NCBI GenBank assembly: GCA_024743315.1
Contig: JANSWU010000001.1
Location: forward strand, 434,001 to 498,000
Direction of reading: 5' to 3'
DNA from: Hyphomonadaceae bacterium
GTDB lineage: Bacteria; Pseudomonadota; Alphaproteobacteria; Caulobacterales; Hyphomonadaceae
Length of the DNA stretch: 64,000 nt
In this document: positions 25,607-33,774 of the stretch, piece after piece
Layout of the letters: the number at the start of each line of letters is the position of its first letter
Position numbering within the stretch: the stretch's first letter is position 1
Notes under the pieces: generated by a model
Told to the model about the DNA's origin: nothing
Database searches by the model: none
Seen by the model: only the letters and a program-made list of their open reading frames with translations
Translations under genes and position numbers: made by a program

Positions 25607-26578
25607 ATGGGCGAAGAATTACCGCTAAGAATGAGCGGTGTGGGTAAGTGGTTTGGCGGCTTTCAGGCCGTTCGCGATTTGGATTTTGCTGTTCCAAAAG
25701 GATCGATTGTCGGATTTCTCGGACCAAACGGGGCTGGCAAGTCAACCAGCCTGCGCATGGCACTGGGCGTGTTGTCCCCGGATCGCGGTGAAGTGAGCTT
25801 GCTCGGCGCGCCGCCCAATCTTGAATCGTTGAAGCGTGTCGGCTTCCTACCGGAAGAACGCGGCTTGTATAAGAAAATGAGCCCGCGCCAGATCATCACC
25901 TATTTTGCCCGCTTAAAAGGCATGGATAGCGCACAGGCCAAAGCGCGTGCGGATGAATTGCTCGACATGATGGGCCTCGGCGATTTTGCCCGCAGCCGTG
26001 TCACCAAGCTTTCCAAAGGCATGGCGCAAAAGGTTCAGATCCTCTCCGCACTGGCCCACAAACCCGATTTCTTGATCCTGGACGAGCCGTTTTCCGGGCT
26101 TGACCCGGTCAACCAGCAAGCGCTCGAGGACCTGATCATCGAGGAGCACAAGCGCGGCGCGACCATCGTCTTTTCAACCCATGTGATGGAGCATGCCGAA
26201 CGCCTGTGCGAGAAAATCGTGATGATGGCGCGGGGACGTAAAGTTTTTGACGGGACGCTGGATGAAGCCTTCGCAGCGCTTGGTCGCGCCGTGCATATCG
26301 GCGTGGCTGATGGGTTCGATTTGAGCACGGCGCTGGCCTCGAAAGGGTTTGAGGCGGTGTCGGAAAGTGATCACTGGCGGGTCAGCCTGAAACAGGATCA
26401 GACCTCTCAGGATGCGTTGCGTGCAACCCTCGATCTCGGCGCCCCCATCACCAGTTTTACCCCCCAGGAAGCACGTCTTCGCGATGTCTTTGTCTCGCTT
26501 GTCAGTGAAGCCGAAGCGCAAGACCTGACAGACACGTTGGCCGCAGATGCTGCCGCTCAAGCAAAGGATGCCGCATGA
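25607..26578 (+). CDS. ABC-2 type exporter ATPase (NatA-like)
   Basis: A 323 aa ATPase. Walker A is FLGPNGAGKSTSLRMALG, the signature LSKGMAQKVQILSAL, Walker B FLILDEPFSGLDPVN and the switch His FSTHVMEHAE. After about residue 225 comes a C-terminal extension of the type seen in NatA/DUF4162 proteins. It pairs with the next gene by an ATGA overlap. The two form an exporter of the Na+/drug/lipid ABC-2 class, with unknown substrate. GGGAG lies 9 bases before the ATG. Confidence 0.92.
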   Translation: MGEELPLRMSGVGKWFGGFQAVRDLDFAVPKGSIVGFLGPNGAGKSTSLRMALGVLSPDRGEVSLLGAPPNLESLKRVGFLPEERGLYKKMSPRQIITYFARLKGMDSAQAKARADELLDMMGLGDFARSRVTKLSKGMAQKVQILSALAHKPDFLILDEPFSGLDPVNQQALEDLIIEEHKRGATIVFSTHVMEHAERLCEKIVMMARGRKVFDGTLDEAFAALGRAVHIGVADGFDLSTALASKGFEAVSESDHWRVSLKQDQTSQDALRATLDLGAPITSFTPQEARLRDVFVSLVSEAEAQDLTDTLAADAAAQAKDAA

Positions 26579-28032
26579 TCCGCTCGACTTATCTCGTCAC
26601 GCGCCGCGATTATCTCGGTTATGTCTCGGCCTGGGGGTTCTGGCTTGGACTGTTATTCACACCCGTCATACTGGCTGTTTTCATTCTGGCGCCGACATTT
26701 GCCCAGAATGCCCAGCCGACCCGGTATTTCACCATCCTTGAACAGGGCACCGCCTTCAAGGAGGCGTTGCGCGCGGAACTTTCAGACACTGACAGCGTCA
26801 TGGCTCGAACCATGCTGGATCCTATGGCGGCAATGGAAGATCGCAACAGCGACAAGCTGATCGCGTTTGATGAAGCCTTGGAGAATGGTGCCAGCGTAAC
26901 CGAAGCGTTCGAGGCCGCTGGCGGCAATCCGTCCATGCTGCCGCGCCAGGATTTTGTTGAAGTCGACCCGCCAGTCCAAACCAGTGCCGAACTCGCGCCC
27001 TATCTCGCTGGTGATGCCCTGGTGGAGACGCCTGAAGGACCACAGCCGCTCTTCGCGGCCTTTGTCGTGAATCAGACCTCAGGAGAGATTGAATACTGGT
27101 CAGAGAACCTGCAAGCGCAGGGACTGATCAGCGCTGCGCAACAGGCCGAAAGTGACTTGCAGCTTGATCGCGCTCTGGCTGAGGTGAATGTCAGTCGAGA
27201 CTTGCTGACCGAGGCCCGCGCAGCGCGCCGGGATGTCACGCAGCAACGCTTGCGCACCGGCGAAGACGCTAATGTCGGCACCGAGGTGACGCAGGCCGAC
27301 CAAGCACCTTTCGTGGTCTCGATCATGATGGCGTTTTCGCTCTGGTTCCTGATCTTTTCCGTGATCAATTACCTGCTCATGGGCACGATTGAAGAGCGCT
27401 CAAACAAGATTTTTGACAGTCTGCTAACCTCGGTGAAACTGCCGCATTTGCTGGCCGGGAAACTGCTGGCCGTGTTGCTGCTCTCCCTCACTCTGGTTGG
27501 GTTCTGGGGCATTGGGTCCGGTTTGTTGACCTGGTTCGCACGCGACGCCATTCCGGCTGAAGCATCAGACTTTCTGGGTGCGATTGTAACTGCCGCCGCC
27601 GACCCGGCTCTGTTCCTGCCAGCGATTATCAGCTTCGTGCTCGGTTATTTGATGTATGGCTCGCTGTTCCTGGCGCTCGGCTCCTTGTGTGACACGATCC
27701 AGGAAGCGCAAACCCTTATGACCCCCTTGATCGTCACGCTGATGGCACCGCTCGCCATGCTCGCCTTCGCGATCCAGGATGCAGAGTCTGCCCTGATCGA
27801 AATCATGGCTTGGGTGCCGGTGTTCACGCCGTTCCTGTTGATCTTGCGGATGCCAACCGAACCGCCGCTTTGGGAAGTCCTGGCGCAACTCGGCTTAATG
27901 GCCCTGACCACGTTTTTGATCCTGTATCTTGCGACGCGTGTCTATCGCGCCGGAGCGGTGCATGGGGCGGGTGTGAATGATGTCATCGCCTGGTTCAGCA
28001 AATTGGTGCCAGGCAAAAAGAAAACCGCTTAG
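26575..28032 (+). CDS. ABC-2 type permease (NatB-like)
   Basis: A 485 aa membrane protein. One N-terminal helix (GFWLGLLFTPVILAVFILAP) is followed by an outer loop of about 215 residues. Then come five or six helices (VSIMMAFSLWFLIFSVINYLL, LLAVLLLSLTLVGFWGIG, FLPAIISFVLGYLMYGSLFLALGSLC and later). NYLLMGTIEERSNKIFDSLLTSV is the conserved ABC-2 coupling segment. This layout, with one helix, a large periplasmic domain and a helix bundle, is typical of NatB/YhaP-type partners. The gene ends 4 bp inside the MFS gene end. Confidence 0.9.
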   Translation: MIRSTYLVTRRDYLGYVSAWGFWLGLLFTPVILAVFILAPTFAQNAQPTRYFTILEQGTAFKEALRAELSDTDSVMARTMLDPMAAMEDRNSDKLIAFDEALENGASVTEAFEAAGGNPSMLPRQDFVEVDPPVQTSAELAPYLAGDALVETPEGPQPLFAAFVVNQTSGEIEYWSENLQAQGLISAAQQAESDLQLDRALAEVNVSRDLLTEARAARRDVTQQRLRTGEDANVGTEVTQADQAPFVVSIMMAFSLWFLIFSVINYLLMGTIEERSNKIFDSLLTSVKLPHLLAGKLLAVLLLSLTLVGFWGIGSGLLTWFARDAIPAEASDFLGAIVTAAADPALFLPAIISFVLGYLMYGSLFLALGSLCDTIQEAQTLMTPLIVTLMAPLAMLAFAIQDAESALIEIMAWVPVFTPFLLILRMPTEPPLWEVLAQLGLMALTTFLILYLATRVYRAGAVHGAGVNDVIAWFSKLVPGKKKTA

Positions 28033-29312
28033 ACCGCTTGTTCTTCGACATTCTCAAATCGGTCAGCGCGCGCCAATTGTGGGAACAGTTTGATCCATAA
28101 TAGGCCAACGCCGATCGCCACCACGCCGCCAAACAGGACCGCGCCGACCGGCCCGAGCAGGCGCGCTGCGACGCCGCTTTGAAAGTCGCCCAGCTCGTTC
28201 GAGGCTGAGATAAAAATGAAAGAGACTGAGGTCACGCGCCCTTTCATCTCATCCGGGGTTGCGAGCTGGATCAGCGAGGCCCGGACATAGACTGAAATCT
28301 CGTCCGCTGCGCCGGTCACGATCAGGGCGGCAAAGCTCAACCAGAAGACGGTCGACAGGCCAAACACCAATGTCGCAGCGCCAAAGATGCAGACAGCCCA
28401 GAACATCCAGGGACCCACCCGACGCGAGAGCGGGCGCCGCGCCAACAGGAAGGCCACGGTCAGGGCCCCAATAGCTGGGGCGGCGGCGAGAAAGCCGAGC
28501 CCCGCCTCACCGACCTGCAGGACATCCCTGGCAAAGACTGGCAGCAAGGCGACGACGCCGCCAAAGAAGACGACAAAAAGATCCAGCGAGATGGCGCCGA
28601 GCACGATCTTGTTGCGGCCAATATAGCGCAGCCCTTCAAATACCATGTCGAGGCCGCGCGCATTATCAAGCTTTTCGTGCGCCGGCGTCTGCGCCGTCGC
28701 GATGGCGAGAATGGCGAAACTGATCAAGCCAAAAGCGACGCTATAGACGAGGCTCAAGCCCCCCGCCGCAAGCAACAGGCCGCCCAAGGCCGGGCCGGCA
28801 ATCTTGGCCGTCTGGAAGCCCAATGAGTTGAAGGCGATGGCGGTCGGCAGCTCCGCGCGTGGCACCAGTTGCGGATAAAGTGCGCTGGCCGCGGCTGGGG
28901 TGAAGGCGTTGACCACACCGAGCAAGGCGGCGACGCCAAAAATCAAAGGCAGCGCCTGGTCAGCGGGCAGGCTCAAGGTTGCGAGCAGGCCAATCGTTCC
29001 GATCAAGCGCACCAAATTGCTGACCACGAGGATCATTTTCCGGTTCAGCCGATCGGCGGCCTGACCGCCAATCAGGGACAGCAAGAGGACCGGGATGAAT
29101 TGAACCAGGCCGACCAGGCCGAGCATGAAGGCGGCCTCATTGATGCTCAGCCCCATGCCGCCGGTTTCGACCGGATCGCGCGCCAGATCATAGACTTGCC
29201 AGCCAATCGCCACGAATTGCATCTGCCGTGCCGAGGCGACCGACACGCGCATCAGCCAGAACTGCAAATAGGCGCGATGACGAAAAATCTGGAAGGAAGG
29301 AGCAAGCGCCAT
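28029..29312 (-). CDS. MFS transporter (EntS/MFS_3-like)
   Basis: A 427 aa protein with about 12 helices. It opens FRHRAYLQFWLMRVSVASARQMQFVAIGWQVYDL and has LLSLIGGQAADRLNRKMIL (motif A) and FTPAAASALYPQLVPRAELPTAIAFNSL, as in the enterobactin exporter-like MFS_3 family. The substrate is unknown. Start ATG 29312 with GGA 6 bases upstream. It is divergent from the small XRE operon. Its promoter must lie in the same 113 bp region that holds the paired palindromes. Confidence 0.88.
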   Translation of the reverse strand: MALAPSFQIFRHRAYLQFWLMRVSVASARQMQFVAIGWQVYDLARDPVETGGMGLSINEAAFMLGLVGLVQFIPVLLLSLIGGQAADRLNRKMILVVSNLVRLIGTIGLLATLSLPADQALPLIFGVAALLGVVNAFTPAAASALYPQLVPRAELPTAIAFNSLGFQTAKIAGPALGGLLLAAGGLSLVYSVAFGLISFAILAIATAQTPAHEKLDNARGLDMVFEGLRYIGRNKIVLGAISLDLFVVFFGGVVALLPVFARDVLQVGEAGLGFLAAAPAIGALTVAFLLARRPLSRRVGPWMFWAVCIFGAATLVFGLSTVFWLSFAALIVTGAADEISVYVRASLIQLATPDEMKGRVTSVSFIFISASNELGDFQSGVAARLLGPVGAVLFGGVVAIGVGLLWIKLFPQLARADRFENVEEQAV

Positions 29313-29375
29313 GCGCGCGTCCTAAAGCCGGATTTTCACTTGGCAATCAGAATTTTTGTCAATGGTCCTTGACAT

Positions 29376-29412
29376 GACAAGTTTCCTTGTCTAATTGACA
29401 AGCTCACTTGAC
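29376..29412. promoter_or_regulatory. two tandem 16 bp palindromes, candidate operator of the XRE operon
   Basis: GACAAG-TTTC-CTTGTC (29376-29391) and GACAAG-CTCA-CTTGAC (29397-29412) are two near-identical palindromes, 21 bp apart centre to centre (two helical turns). Three TTGACA hexamers (29369, 29395 and 29408) overlap them. The site lies between the MFS gene and the operon that encodes its own XRE regulator, a usual place for an autoregulatory operator. Confidence 0.55.
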
Positions 29413-29425
29413 ATAAGAGGCGCTC

Positions 29426-29635
29426 ATGTTCGTTTCGATTTCAGCCAAGACCACCTCCCTCGTGGTCATTATCGTCAGCCTGGCAATCCAGATTGGGTTC
29501 GCGCTCGGCATTTTCGGGCCGGCCTGGCTAAGCCCGGTCCTGACCCTCCCGGCTGTGCTTGCGATGCGCCATCTGTGGCGGCGCGCAGAGCGTGCGCGGG
29601 CCGAAACTCAGGCCTTTGCCGAGCTCGTCATTTAA
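29426..29635 (+). CDS. small membrane protein of unknown function
   Basis: A 69 aa protein with two hydrophobic segments (TSLVVIIVSLAIQIGFALGIF and SPVLTLPAVLAMRHLW) and a basic-acidic C-terminal helix (RRAERARAETQAFAELVI). I do not recognise a family. It is the first gene of a three-gene operon with a second membrane protein 22 bp on and an XRE regulator. ATG 29426 is preceded by AAGAGG. The candidate operator ends 13 bp before it. Confidence 0.6.
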   Translation: MFVSISAKTTSLVVIIVSLAIQIGFALGIFGPAWLSPVLTLPAVLAMRHLWRRAERARAETQAFAELVI

Positions 29636-29657
29636 CGCACGTCAGAAGGAGATTCCT

Positions 29658-30065
29658 GTGACCCAACACACTTTCAAATCCGCCAAGCGCCGATATTTTC
29701 GGGCCTTTTGGCCGCTTATGGCGCTTTACGTCATTATCGTGCTGGCGGGGTCTTTTGGCCTCAATCAGCTCGACCCGGAGCCGAAATGGTTGCAAGCGAC
29801 GCTGGCCATCGCCTGTGCAGTTCCCGTGATTGCCACGCTGCTGGTGATGCTGCGCTATGTCTCCGAAACGGACGAGTATACGCGCCTGGTCCAGCTCAAG
29901 GGCTTTGCCTGGGGTGGTGTCATTACAGTCAGCGGGATCTTCATCGTCGGCTTCCTGCAACTCTTTCATGTGATCGAGAATTTCGAAGTGTTCTGGTTCG
30001 GTCCGGCCTTCTTCATCGCCTATGGCCTCTCAACATTCCTGCTCGGAGGGCGAGACTGTCTATGA
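29658..30065 (+). CDS. four-helix membrane protein of unknown function
   Basis: A 135 aa protein starting at GTG 29658, with AAGGAG 6 bases upstream. The frame opens earlier but has no comparable site. Four hydrophobic segments are visible: FWPLMALYVIIVLAGSF, LQATLAIACAVPVIATLLVML, GVITVSGIFIVGFLQLF and WFGPAFFIAYGLSTFLLG. Between helices two and three is RYVSETDEYTRLVQLKGFAW. This segment is common to small membrane proteins coded next to short Cro-like regulators. No enzyme motif is seen. It overlaps the XRE gene by ATGA. Confidence 0.7.
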   Translation: MTQHTFKSAKRRYFRAFWPLMALYVIIVLAGSFGLNQLDPEPKWLQATLAIACAVPVIATLLVMLRYVSETDEYTRLVQLKGFAWGGVITVSGIFIVGFLQLFHVIENFEVFWFGPAFFIAYGLSTFLLGGRDCL

Positions 30066-30277
30066 AGAACATCATCCGAGCCCTGCGCGCTGAACGCGGA
30101 TGGAGCCAGGCGGCTCTGGCGGATCAGCTCGGCGTCTCCAGGCAATCGATCAATGCGATTGAGACCGGCAAATATGATCCTTCTCTGCCGCTCGCCTTTG
30201 CAATTGCGCGTCTGTTTGAAAAGTCGATCGAAGAGATTTTCGATGATCAAACCGAAGCACAGCTGGCGGCGGAATAA
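30062..30277 (+). CDS. XRE/Cro-like transcriptional regulator, short form
   Basis: A 71 aa protein that is almost only the helix-turn-helix: RAERGWSQAALADQLGVSRQSINAIETGKYDPSLPLAFAIARLFEKSIEEIF in order, then an acidic tail. It belongs to the compact YozG-like Cro type, which often sits behind a small membrane protein and represses its own operon. The start at the ATGA overlap (30062) is chosen because all homology begins there, although the frame is open from 29708. The likely targets are the two palindromes at 29376-29412. Confidence 0.88.
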   Translation: MKNIIRALRAERGWSQAALADQLGVSRQSINAIETGKYDPSLPLAFAIARLFEKSIEEIFDDQTEAQLAAE

Positions 30278-30285
30278 TCGCCCTA

Positions 30286-30333
30286 AAACCAAAGAGGGGC
30301 GCGGACCTTTCGGCTCGCACCCCGTTTTGGTTT
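30286..30333. terminator. long stem-loop, terminator-like on both strands
   Basis: AAACCAAA (30286-30293) pairs with TTTTGGTTT (30325-30333). Inside, GGGG pairs with CCCC, and GCGG/GG-CGC pairing closes on TTTC. On the plus strand it ends the XRE operon. On the minus strand it would end any transcript coming from the right, with TTTGGTTTT at its end. Confidence 0.6.
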
Positions 30334-30680
30334 CATTCGTGTCGCTTCGATCAATTCCGCTAAGTCTCGGTCTTAGCGCCTCAATTGAAACCTGAAACTT
30401 CCCGTTCTGCTTGCGCAGTTTTGTTAAGTCCCACCATCCAGATCCCGTTACCGGTGTTCTTTCTGGTCTGCGTTGCGGCTCGTGCCCCGTTCGCAGATAT
30501 GGCCCTGTTTCACCCCTCTAGTTGAGGCTCGACATACGTCGCGTTGCCTTTCCCTTCATCTCCGCTGGTTCCTTTGCGTCCCCCATTTCTGAGGTTTGCT
30601 CTTGAGCCTGCTTCGTCCGGGCGCGCCGTTCTTCCGACAGTGTTTCCCGGTGGCTTCCCGGTCCTCGCTGCCGACAGGTG
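30286..30680 (-). ncRNA. candidate structured non-coding RNA (unassigned)
   Basis: No convincing reading frame covers this stretch. The minus strand is purine rich and holds a series of stems: CGCTAAG/CTTAGCG (30358-30378), CTGC-GCAA-GCAG with a GNRA loop (30407-30418), CCAGA/TCTGG (30438-30466) directly against TCTGCG/CGCAGA (30467-30497), CCTC/GAGG (30515-30527), CGAC/GTCG (30530-30541), and the terminator-like stem at 30286-30333. The conserved cores of RNase P RNA, SRP RNA and tmRNA are not seen. Short stems arise easily by chance, so this is a proposal only. Confidence 0.3.
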
Positions 30681-30686
30681 TAGAAT

Positions 30687-30799
30687 GACTCAGATCGAAA
30701 AAGAGTCGATAGAAAGATTGAGAGAATCCGACTGAATCGCGCATTTGATCCACAGAAAGCGCGAATCTGTGGACAAATTAGATATTTCGTTCCGGATTC
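30687..30799. promoter_or_regulatory. cluster of six GANTC sites with an inverted pair of DnaA boxes
   Basis: GANTC occurs at 30687, 30703, 30724, 30734, 30763 and 30795. The first two form an inverted pair (GACTC...GAGTC), and the third and fourth are exactly 10 bp apart. TGATCCACA (30746-30754) is an exact Caulobacter G-box for DnaA. TTGTCCACA lies on the other strand at 30768-30776, one base from the E. coli consensus. Together the boxes form the stem TCCACAG/CTGTGGA. From 30800 to 30901, before the PilZ gene end, I see only an AT-rich run (30878-30892). Confidence 0.5.
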
Positions 30800-30901
30800 G
30801 AACCAAACCTGTTCAGGGACAGCGCATTTGGTTGCCGCCGTGTAACATGTTCGTTGGGCCTGTCCAGAGCCACGCGCATTTTTTATTCAATTGCGGAGGC
30901 T

Positions 30902-31225
30902 TTAATCGGCCTCTTCGAGAAACTCGATGCCGACATCGGTGCGCGTCCGCCAGCGCATGATCGCACGCCGTTTGATCCCGTAGCGGGCAATATTGACGAT
31001 CATTCCGTCGAGCAGACTGTCGCCATTCTCGAATCGCAAGCGTGTCCCATCAGAGGACAAGTCCAGCGCAACGCCCTTCTTCAAGAAGCGCCCATTGTTC
31101 GAAATCGCGACGGCATCTGCATAGATATCCAGCCGCTCAGAGCGTCGGCGATCCGTCACTTCCGGCTCAACCTGCTCGATTTCTTCAACTTTTTTGCGCC
31201 GAAACAGTCCAAACACGTCCGCCAC
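30902..31225 (-). CDS. PilZ domain protein (candidate c-di-GMP receptor)
   Basis: A 107 aa protein. The c-di-GMP motifs are RRRSER (RxxxR, residues about 26-31) and DLSSDG (D/NxSxxG, residues about 55-60), at the usual distance, followed by the beta-barrel strands TRLRFENGDSLLDG and RRAIMRWRTRTDVGIEFLE. It may bind c-di-GMP and act on motility, adhesion or polysaccharide export. Start GTG 31225 has only a weak upstream ribosome site. A GGDEF protein lies at the far end of the window. Confidence 0.85.
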   Translation of the reverse strand: MADVFGLFRRKKVEEIEQVEPEVTDRRRSERLDIYADAVAISNNGRFLKKGVALDLSSDGTRLRFENGDSLLDGMIVNIARYGIKRRAIMRWRTRTDVGIEFLEEAD

Positions 31226-31267
31226 TCCGTTAATCTTACTCTCGTACGAAGCAAGAACCGTGCCAGA

Positions 31268-31654
31268 CTAGTCGCGTGATAGACGAAACGTGTCAGGCTC
31301 AATTGTGCGATAAAAGCAAGATTCGCGCCCGGTATGGCAAGCACCCCCCATCTGACGGACTTTCAACAAGACGGCATCTTGGTCACAATCAATCTGGACC
31401 GAGACGATTTCCTGGGTGTGCCCAGAGGTTTCGCCCTTGACCCAGAGCGCCTGGCGCGAGCGGCTCCAATAGGTCGCCCGGCCGGTTTCCAAAGTCGCGC
31501 GCAAGGCATCGGCATTCATCCAGGCCATCATCAAGACGCGATGTGTCTCAGTGTCCTGAGCGATGGCAGCAATCAGTCCATCCGCATTGAATTTCGGTCG
31601 TAGCTCTGCGGTTTCGTCCTGATCGGACCCTGACAAAGGCGGTTCAAATGACAT
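31268..31654 (-). CDS. hisI: phosphoribosyl-AMP cyclohydrolase
   Basis: A 128 aa HisI, the third step of histidine synthesis. Motifs are LPKF-like [55 protein letters not shown] and the zinc/magnesium site [21 protein letters not shown] with ESCFYR. The HisE domain is not fused. The ATG at 31654 is preferred; the open frame to 31801 is antisense-free but lies inside the CoA-transferase gene. It overlaps the end of that gene by 11 bp. No other his genes are nearby. Confidence 0.93.
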   Translation of the reverse strand: MSFEPPLSGSDQDETAELRPKFNADGLIAAIAQDTETHRVLMMAWMNADALRATLETGRATYWSRSRQALWVKGETSGHTQEIVSVQIDCDQDAVLLKVRQMGGACHTGRESCFYRTIEPDTFRLSRD

Positions 31655-32846
31655 TTTCTTCTCGCAACGCGGCTTGATCCTCGGGGCTGTAGCCCAGGAC
31701 ATCGAGAATTGCACCCGTATCTTGTCCGAGCGCCGGTCCTGCGGTCCGGACCTCGCCCGGGGTCTGGCTGAGCTTCGGCACGACGGCCTGCATCGGGACA
31801 TCCGCGCCGATCATTGGGGAAAAGACTTTGAGGATCGCCTGGCGCGCCTGCATGTGCGCATCGGCCAGCATCTCCTTGGCCGTATTGACCGGCCCGCACG
31901 GGATGGCGTGGGCCTCACACAGGCGCTGGACTTCGGCCATGCTGTGCCCGCGTGTCCAGACGGAAATCAACTCATCCAGTTCCAGCTGGTGCTCGCCGCG
32001 CGCATCATGCGTCGCAAATTTCGGATCACTCGCCCAATCCGTCCCGATCATTTTCGCCAGCCGCGCGAACAGCGTGTCCTGATTGGCGCCAATAATGACC
32101 ATGCCATCGCTGCACGGATACGCCCCGGAGGGCGCAATACGCGGCAAGATCCCGCCCGTGCGCTGACGGGTATGATTGCCAAGCGCATATTCCGGGATCA
32201 GGCTCTCCATAAAGGCCATGACGCTTTCATAGATCGCGGCATCGACGACTTGCCCTCGGCCAGATTTTTCGCGGTGGAACAAAGCCATCATTGTCCCCAA
32301 TGCTGCGAATGTGCCGGTCATCGTATCACCAAGACTGACCCCGGCCCGAGCCGGAGGACGATCAGGTTCACCGATCAAATGCCGCAGACCGCCTTTTGCT
32401 TCGCCAACGCTGGCATAGCCCGGCTTATGGCTTTCGGGGCCGGTCTGGCCATAACCAGAGACCCGCGTGATCACGAGGCGCGGATTGATCTGCTGCAAGA
32501 CCTCGGGGCCAAGCCCCCATTTCTCCAGCGTGCCCGGTCGGAAATTTTCCACCAGGACATCCGCGGTCGAGACCAGGCGTTTGAGAATGTCCTGCCCCTT
32601 CTGTAAGCGCAAATTCAGCGTCACGGATTTCTTGTTACGGGCAATGATGGCCCAGAACACGCTCTCATCATTTACCTTCACCGCGCCCCAATCTCTTGCG
32701 GGATCGGGCCGATCGGGGGCTTCAATCTTGATCACCTCGGCGCCGAAATCGCCCAGCAATTGTCCACAAAAAGGCCCGGCGATGAGCTGGCCGAGTTCAA
32801 TCACTCGAACCCCGGAAAGCGGTGGCTGTACAATCGGTTCTGTCAT
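31644..32846 (-). CDS. CaiB/BaiF family III CoA-transferase
   Basis: A 400 aa protein. It opens [33 protein letters not shown], then has [18 protein letters not shown] and [12 protein letters not shown], and the likely catalytic Asp in [15 protein letters not shown]. It would move CoA between carboxylic acids through a mixed anhydride. It is divergent, with a 29 bp gap, from an HMG-CoA lyase-like gene, so the two may share a pathway. Human SUGCT, of this family, acts on hydroxymethylglutarate and glutarate. That substrate is a suggestion only. hisI follows with an overlap. Confidence 0.9.
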   Translation of the reverse strand: MTEPIVQPPLSGVRVIELGQLIAGPFCGQLLGDFGAEVIKIEAPDRPDPARDWGAVKVNDESVFWAIIARNKKSVTLNLRLQKGQDILKRLVSTADVLVENFRPGTLEKWGLGPEVLQQINPRLVITRVSGYGQTGPESHKPGYASVGEAKGGLRHLIGEPDRPPARAGVSLGDTMTGTFAALGTMMALFHREKSGRGQVVDAAIYESVMAFMESLIPEYALGNHTRQRTGGILPRIAPSGAYPCSDGMVIIGANQDTLFARLAKMIGTDWASDPKFATHDARGEHQLELDELISVWTRGHSMAEVQRLCEAHAIPCGPVNTAKEMLADAHMQARQAILKVFSPMIGADVPMQAVVPKLSQTPGEVRTAGPALGQDTGAILDVLGYSPEDQAALREENVI

Positions 32847-32875
32847 TCATCCTCAATGCCCGCTAAATAGCCGGC

Positions 32876-33772
32876 ATGACAAGACGCATTGATATTGTAG
32901 AGGTCGGTCCTCGTGACGGATTGCAAAATGATCCGGCCGACCTGACCACGGACCAAAAGCTCGAATTCATCACTCGTCTCGAAGATTGTGGTGTGAAGCG
33001 TATGGAATCCGGGTCTTTTGTGTCGCCCAAGGCGGTGCCGAAAATGGCCGATAGCAGCGCTGTGTTTCGCGGGCTCGATCGCAATAGAAAGACCCGTCAC
33101 ATCGCGCTTGCCTTGAACGAAAAAGGCGTCCGCCGCGCGATCGATGCGGCTGCCGATGAAATCAATTTCGTGCTCGTGGCGGGCGAAGGTTTTGGCGAAC
33201 GCAACCAGCGCATGACCCCGCAGCAAAGCGCTGACATGCTCGCCGCGTGCGCACCTTTGGTGCACGAGGCAGATATCCCCCTTTCGGCAACGATTTCCGT
33301 GGCGTTTGGCGATCCTTATACGGGCGAGGTTGACCCTGGCGTGGTTGCCAATCTCGCCGCGCAGGCGCAACGCGCCGGGGTGGCTGAGGTTGGCCTGGGC
33401 GACACGATCGGCGTGGCGACGCCCTGGGATGTGCGCACCGTGATTGACCAGGTGCGGATGGAAGCCCCCGACGTTTATCTCCGTCTGCACTTCCATGACA
33501 CACGCGGCGCCGGTCTCGCCAATGTCGCGGCTGCAGTTGAGGCGGGCGTGGATGTCATCGATGCGAGCTGCGGCGGTATTGGCGGCTGTCCGTTTGCTCC
33601 GGCCGCGACCGGTAATGTCGCCACAGAAGATGTCGTCTATATGCTCGAGCGCGCTGGCTTCGAGACCGGGCTCGATCTCGGCAAACTGATCGAGACCGCG
33701 AAATGGCTAGAAACCGCGCTTGGTCATCCGGTCAGTTCCAGCCTTAGCAAAGCCGGCGGCTTTCCTGGCTGA
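32876..33772 (+). CDS. hydroxymethylglutaryl-CoA lyase family protein
   Basis: A 298 aa TIM-barrel lyase. Motifs are DIVEVGPRDGLQND, the substrate Arg region RMESGSFVSPKAVPKMAD, the metal-binding HFHDTRG, and the C-terminal loop GIGGCPFAPAATGNVATED with the catalytic Cys. It should cleave HMG-CoA to acetyl-CoA and acetoacetate, as in leucine breakdown. Other leucine genes are not next to it. The divergent CoA-transferase may supply the CoA ester. Start ATG 32876. Confidence 0.92.
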   Translation: MTRRIDIVEVGPRDGLQNDPADLTTDQKLEFITRLEDCGVKRMESGSFVSPKAVPKMADSSAVFRGLDRNRKTRHIALALNEKGVRRAIDAAADEINFVLVAGEGFGERNQRMTPQQSADMLAACAPLVHEADIPLSATISVAFGDPYTGEVDPGVVANLAAQAQRAGVAEVGLGDTIGVATPWDVRTVIDQVRMEAPDVYLRLHFHDTRGAGLANVAAAVEAGVDVIDASCGGIGGCPFAPAATGNVATEDVVYMLERAGFETGLDLGKLIETAKWLETALGHPVSSSLSKAGGFPG

Positions 33773-33774
33773 AG

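Noticed and set aside
30544-30753. Two short frames (63 aa plus, 65 aa minus) in the gene-free region
   Set aside because: Low-complexity Arg/Pro/Ser composition, no ribosome site and no recognised family; they overlap the proposed RNA and are probably not translated.
30286-30900. RNase P RNA, SRP RNA or tmRNA
   Set aside because: The conserved cores (for example GAGGAAAGTCCGG of RNase P, the GGAAGG..AGCAG loop of SRP RNA, and a tRNA-like end with GGTTCRA of tmRNA) were sought on both strands and are missing.
31674-32606. 310 aa open frame on the plus strand inside the CoA-transferase gene
   Set aside because: Antisense shadow with Arg/His-rich composition; the minus-strand protein is unmistakable.
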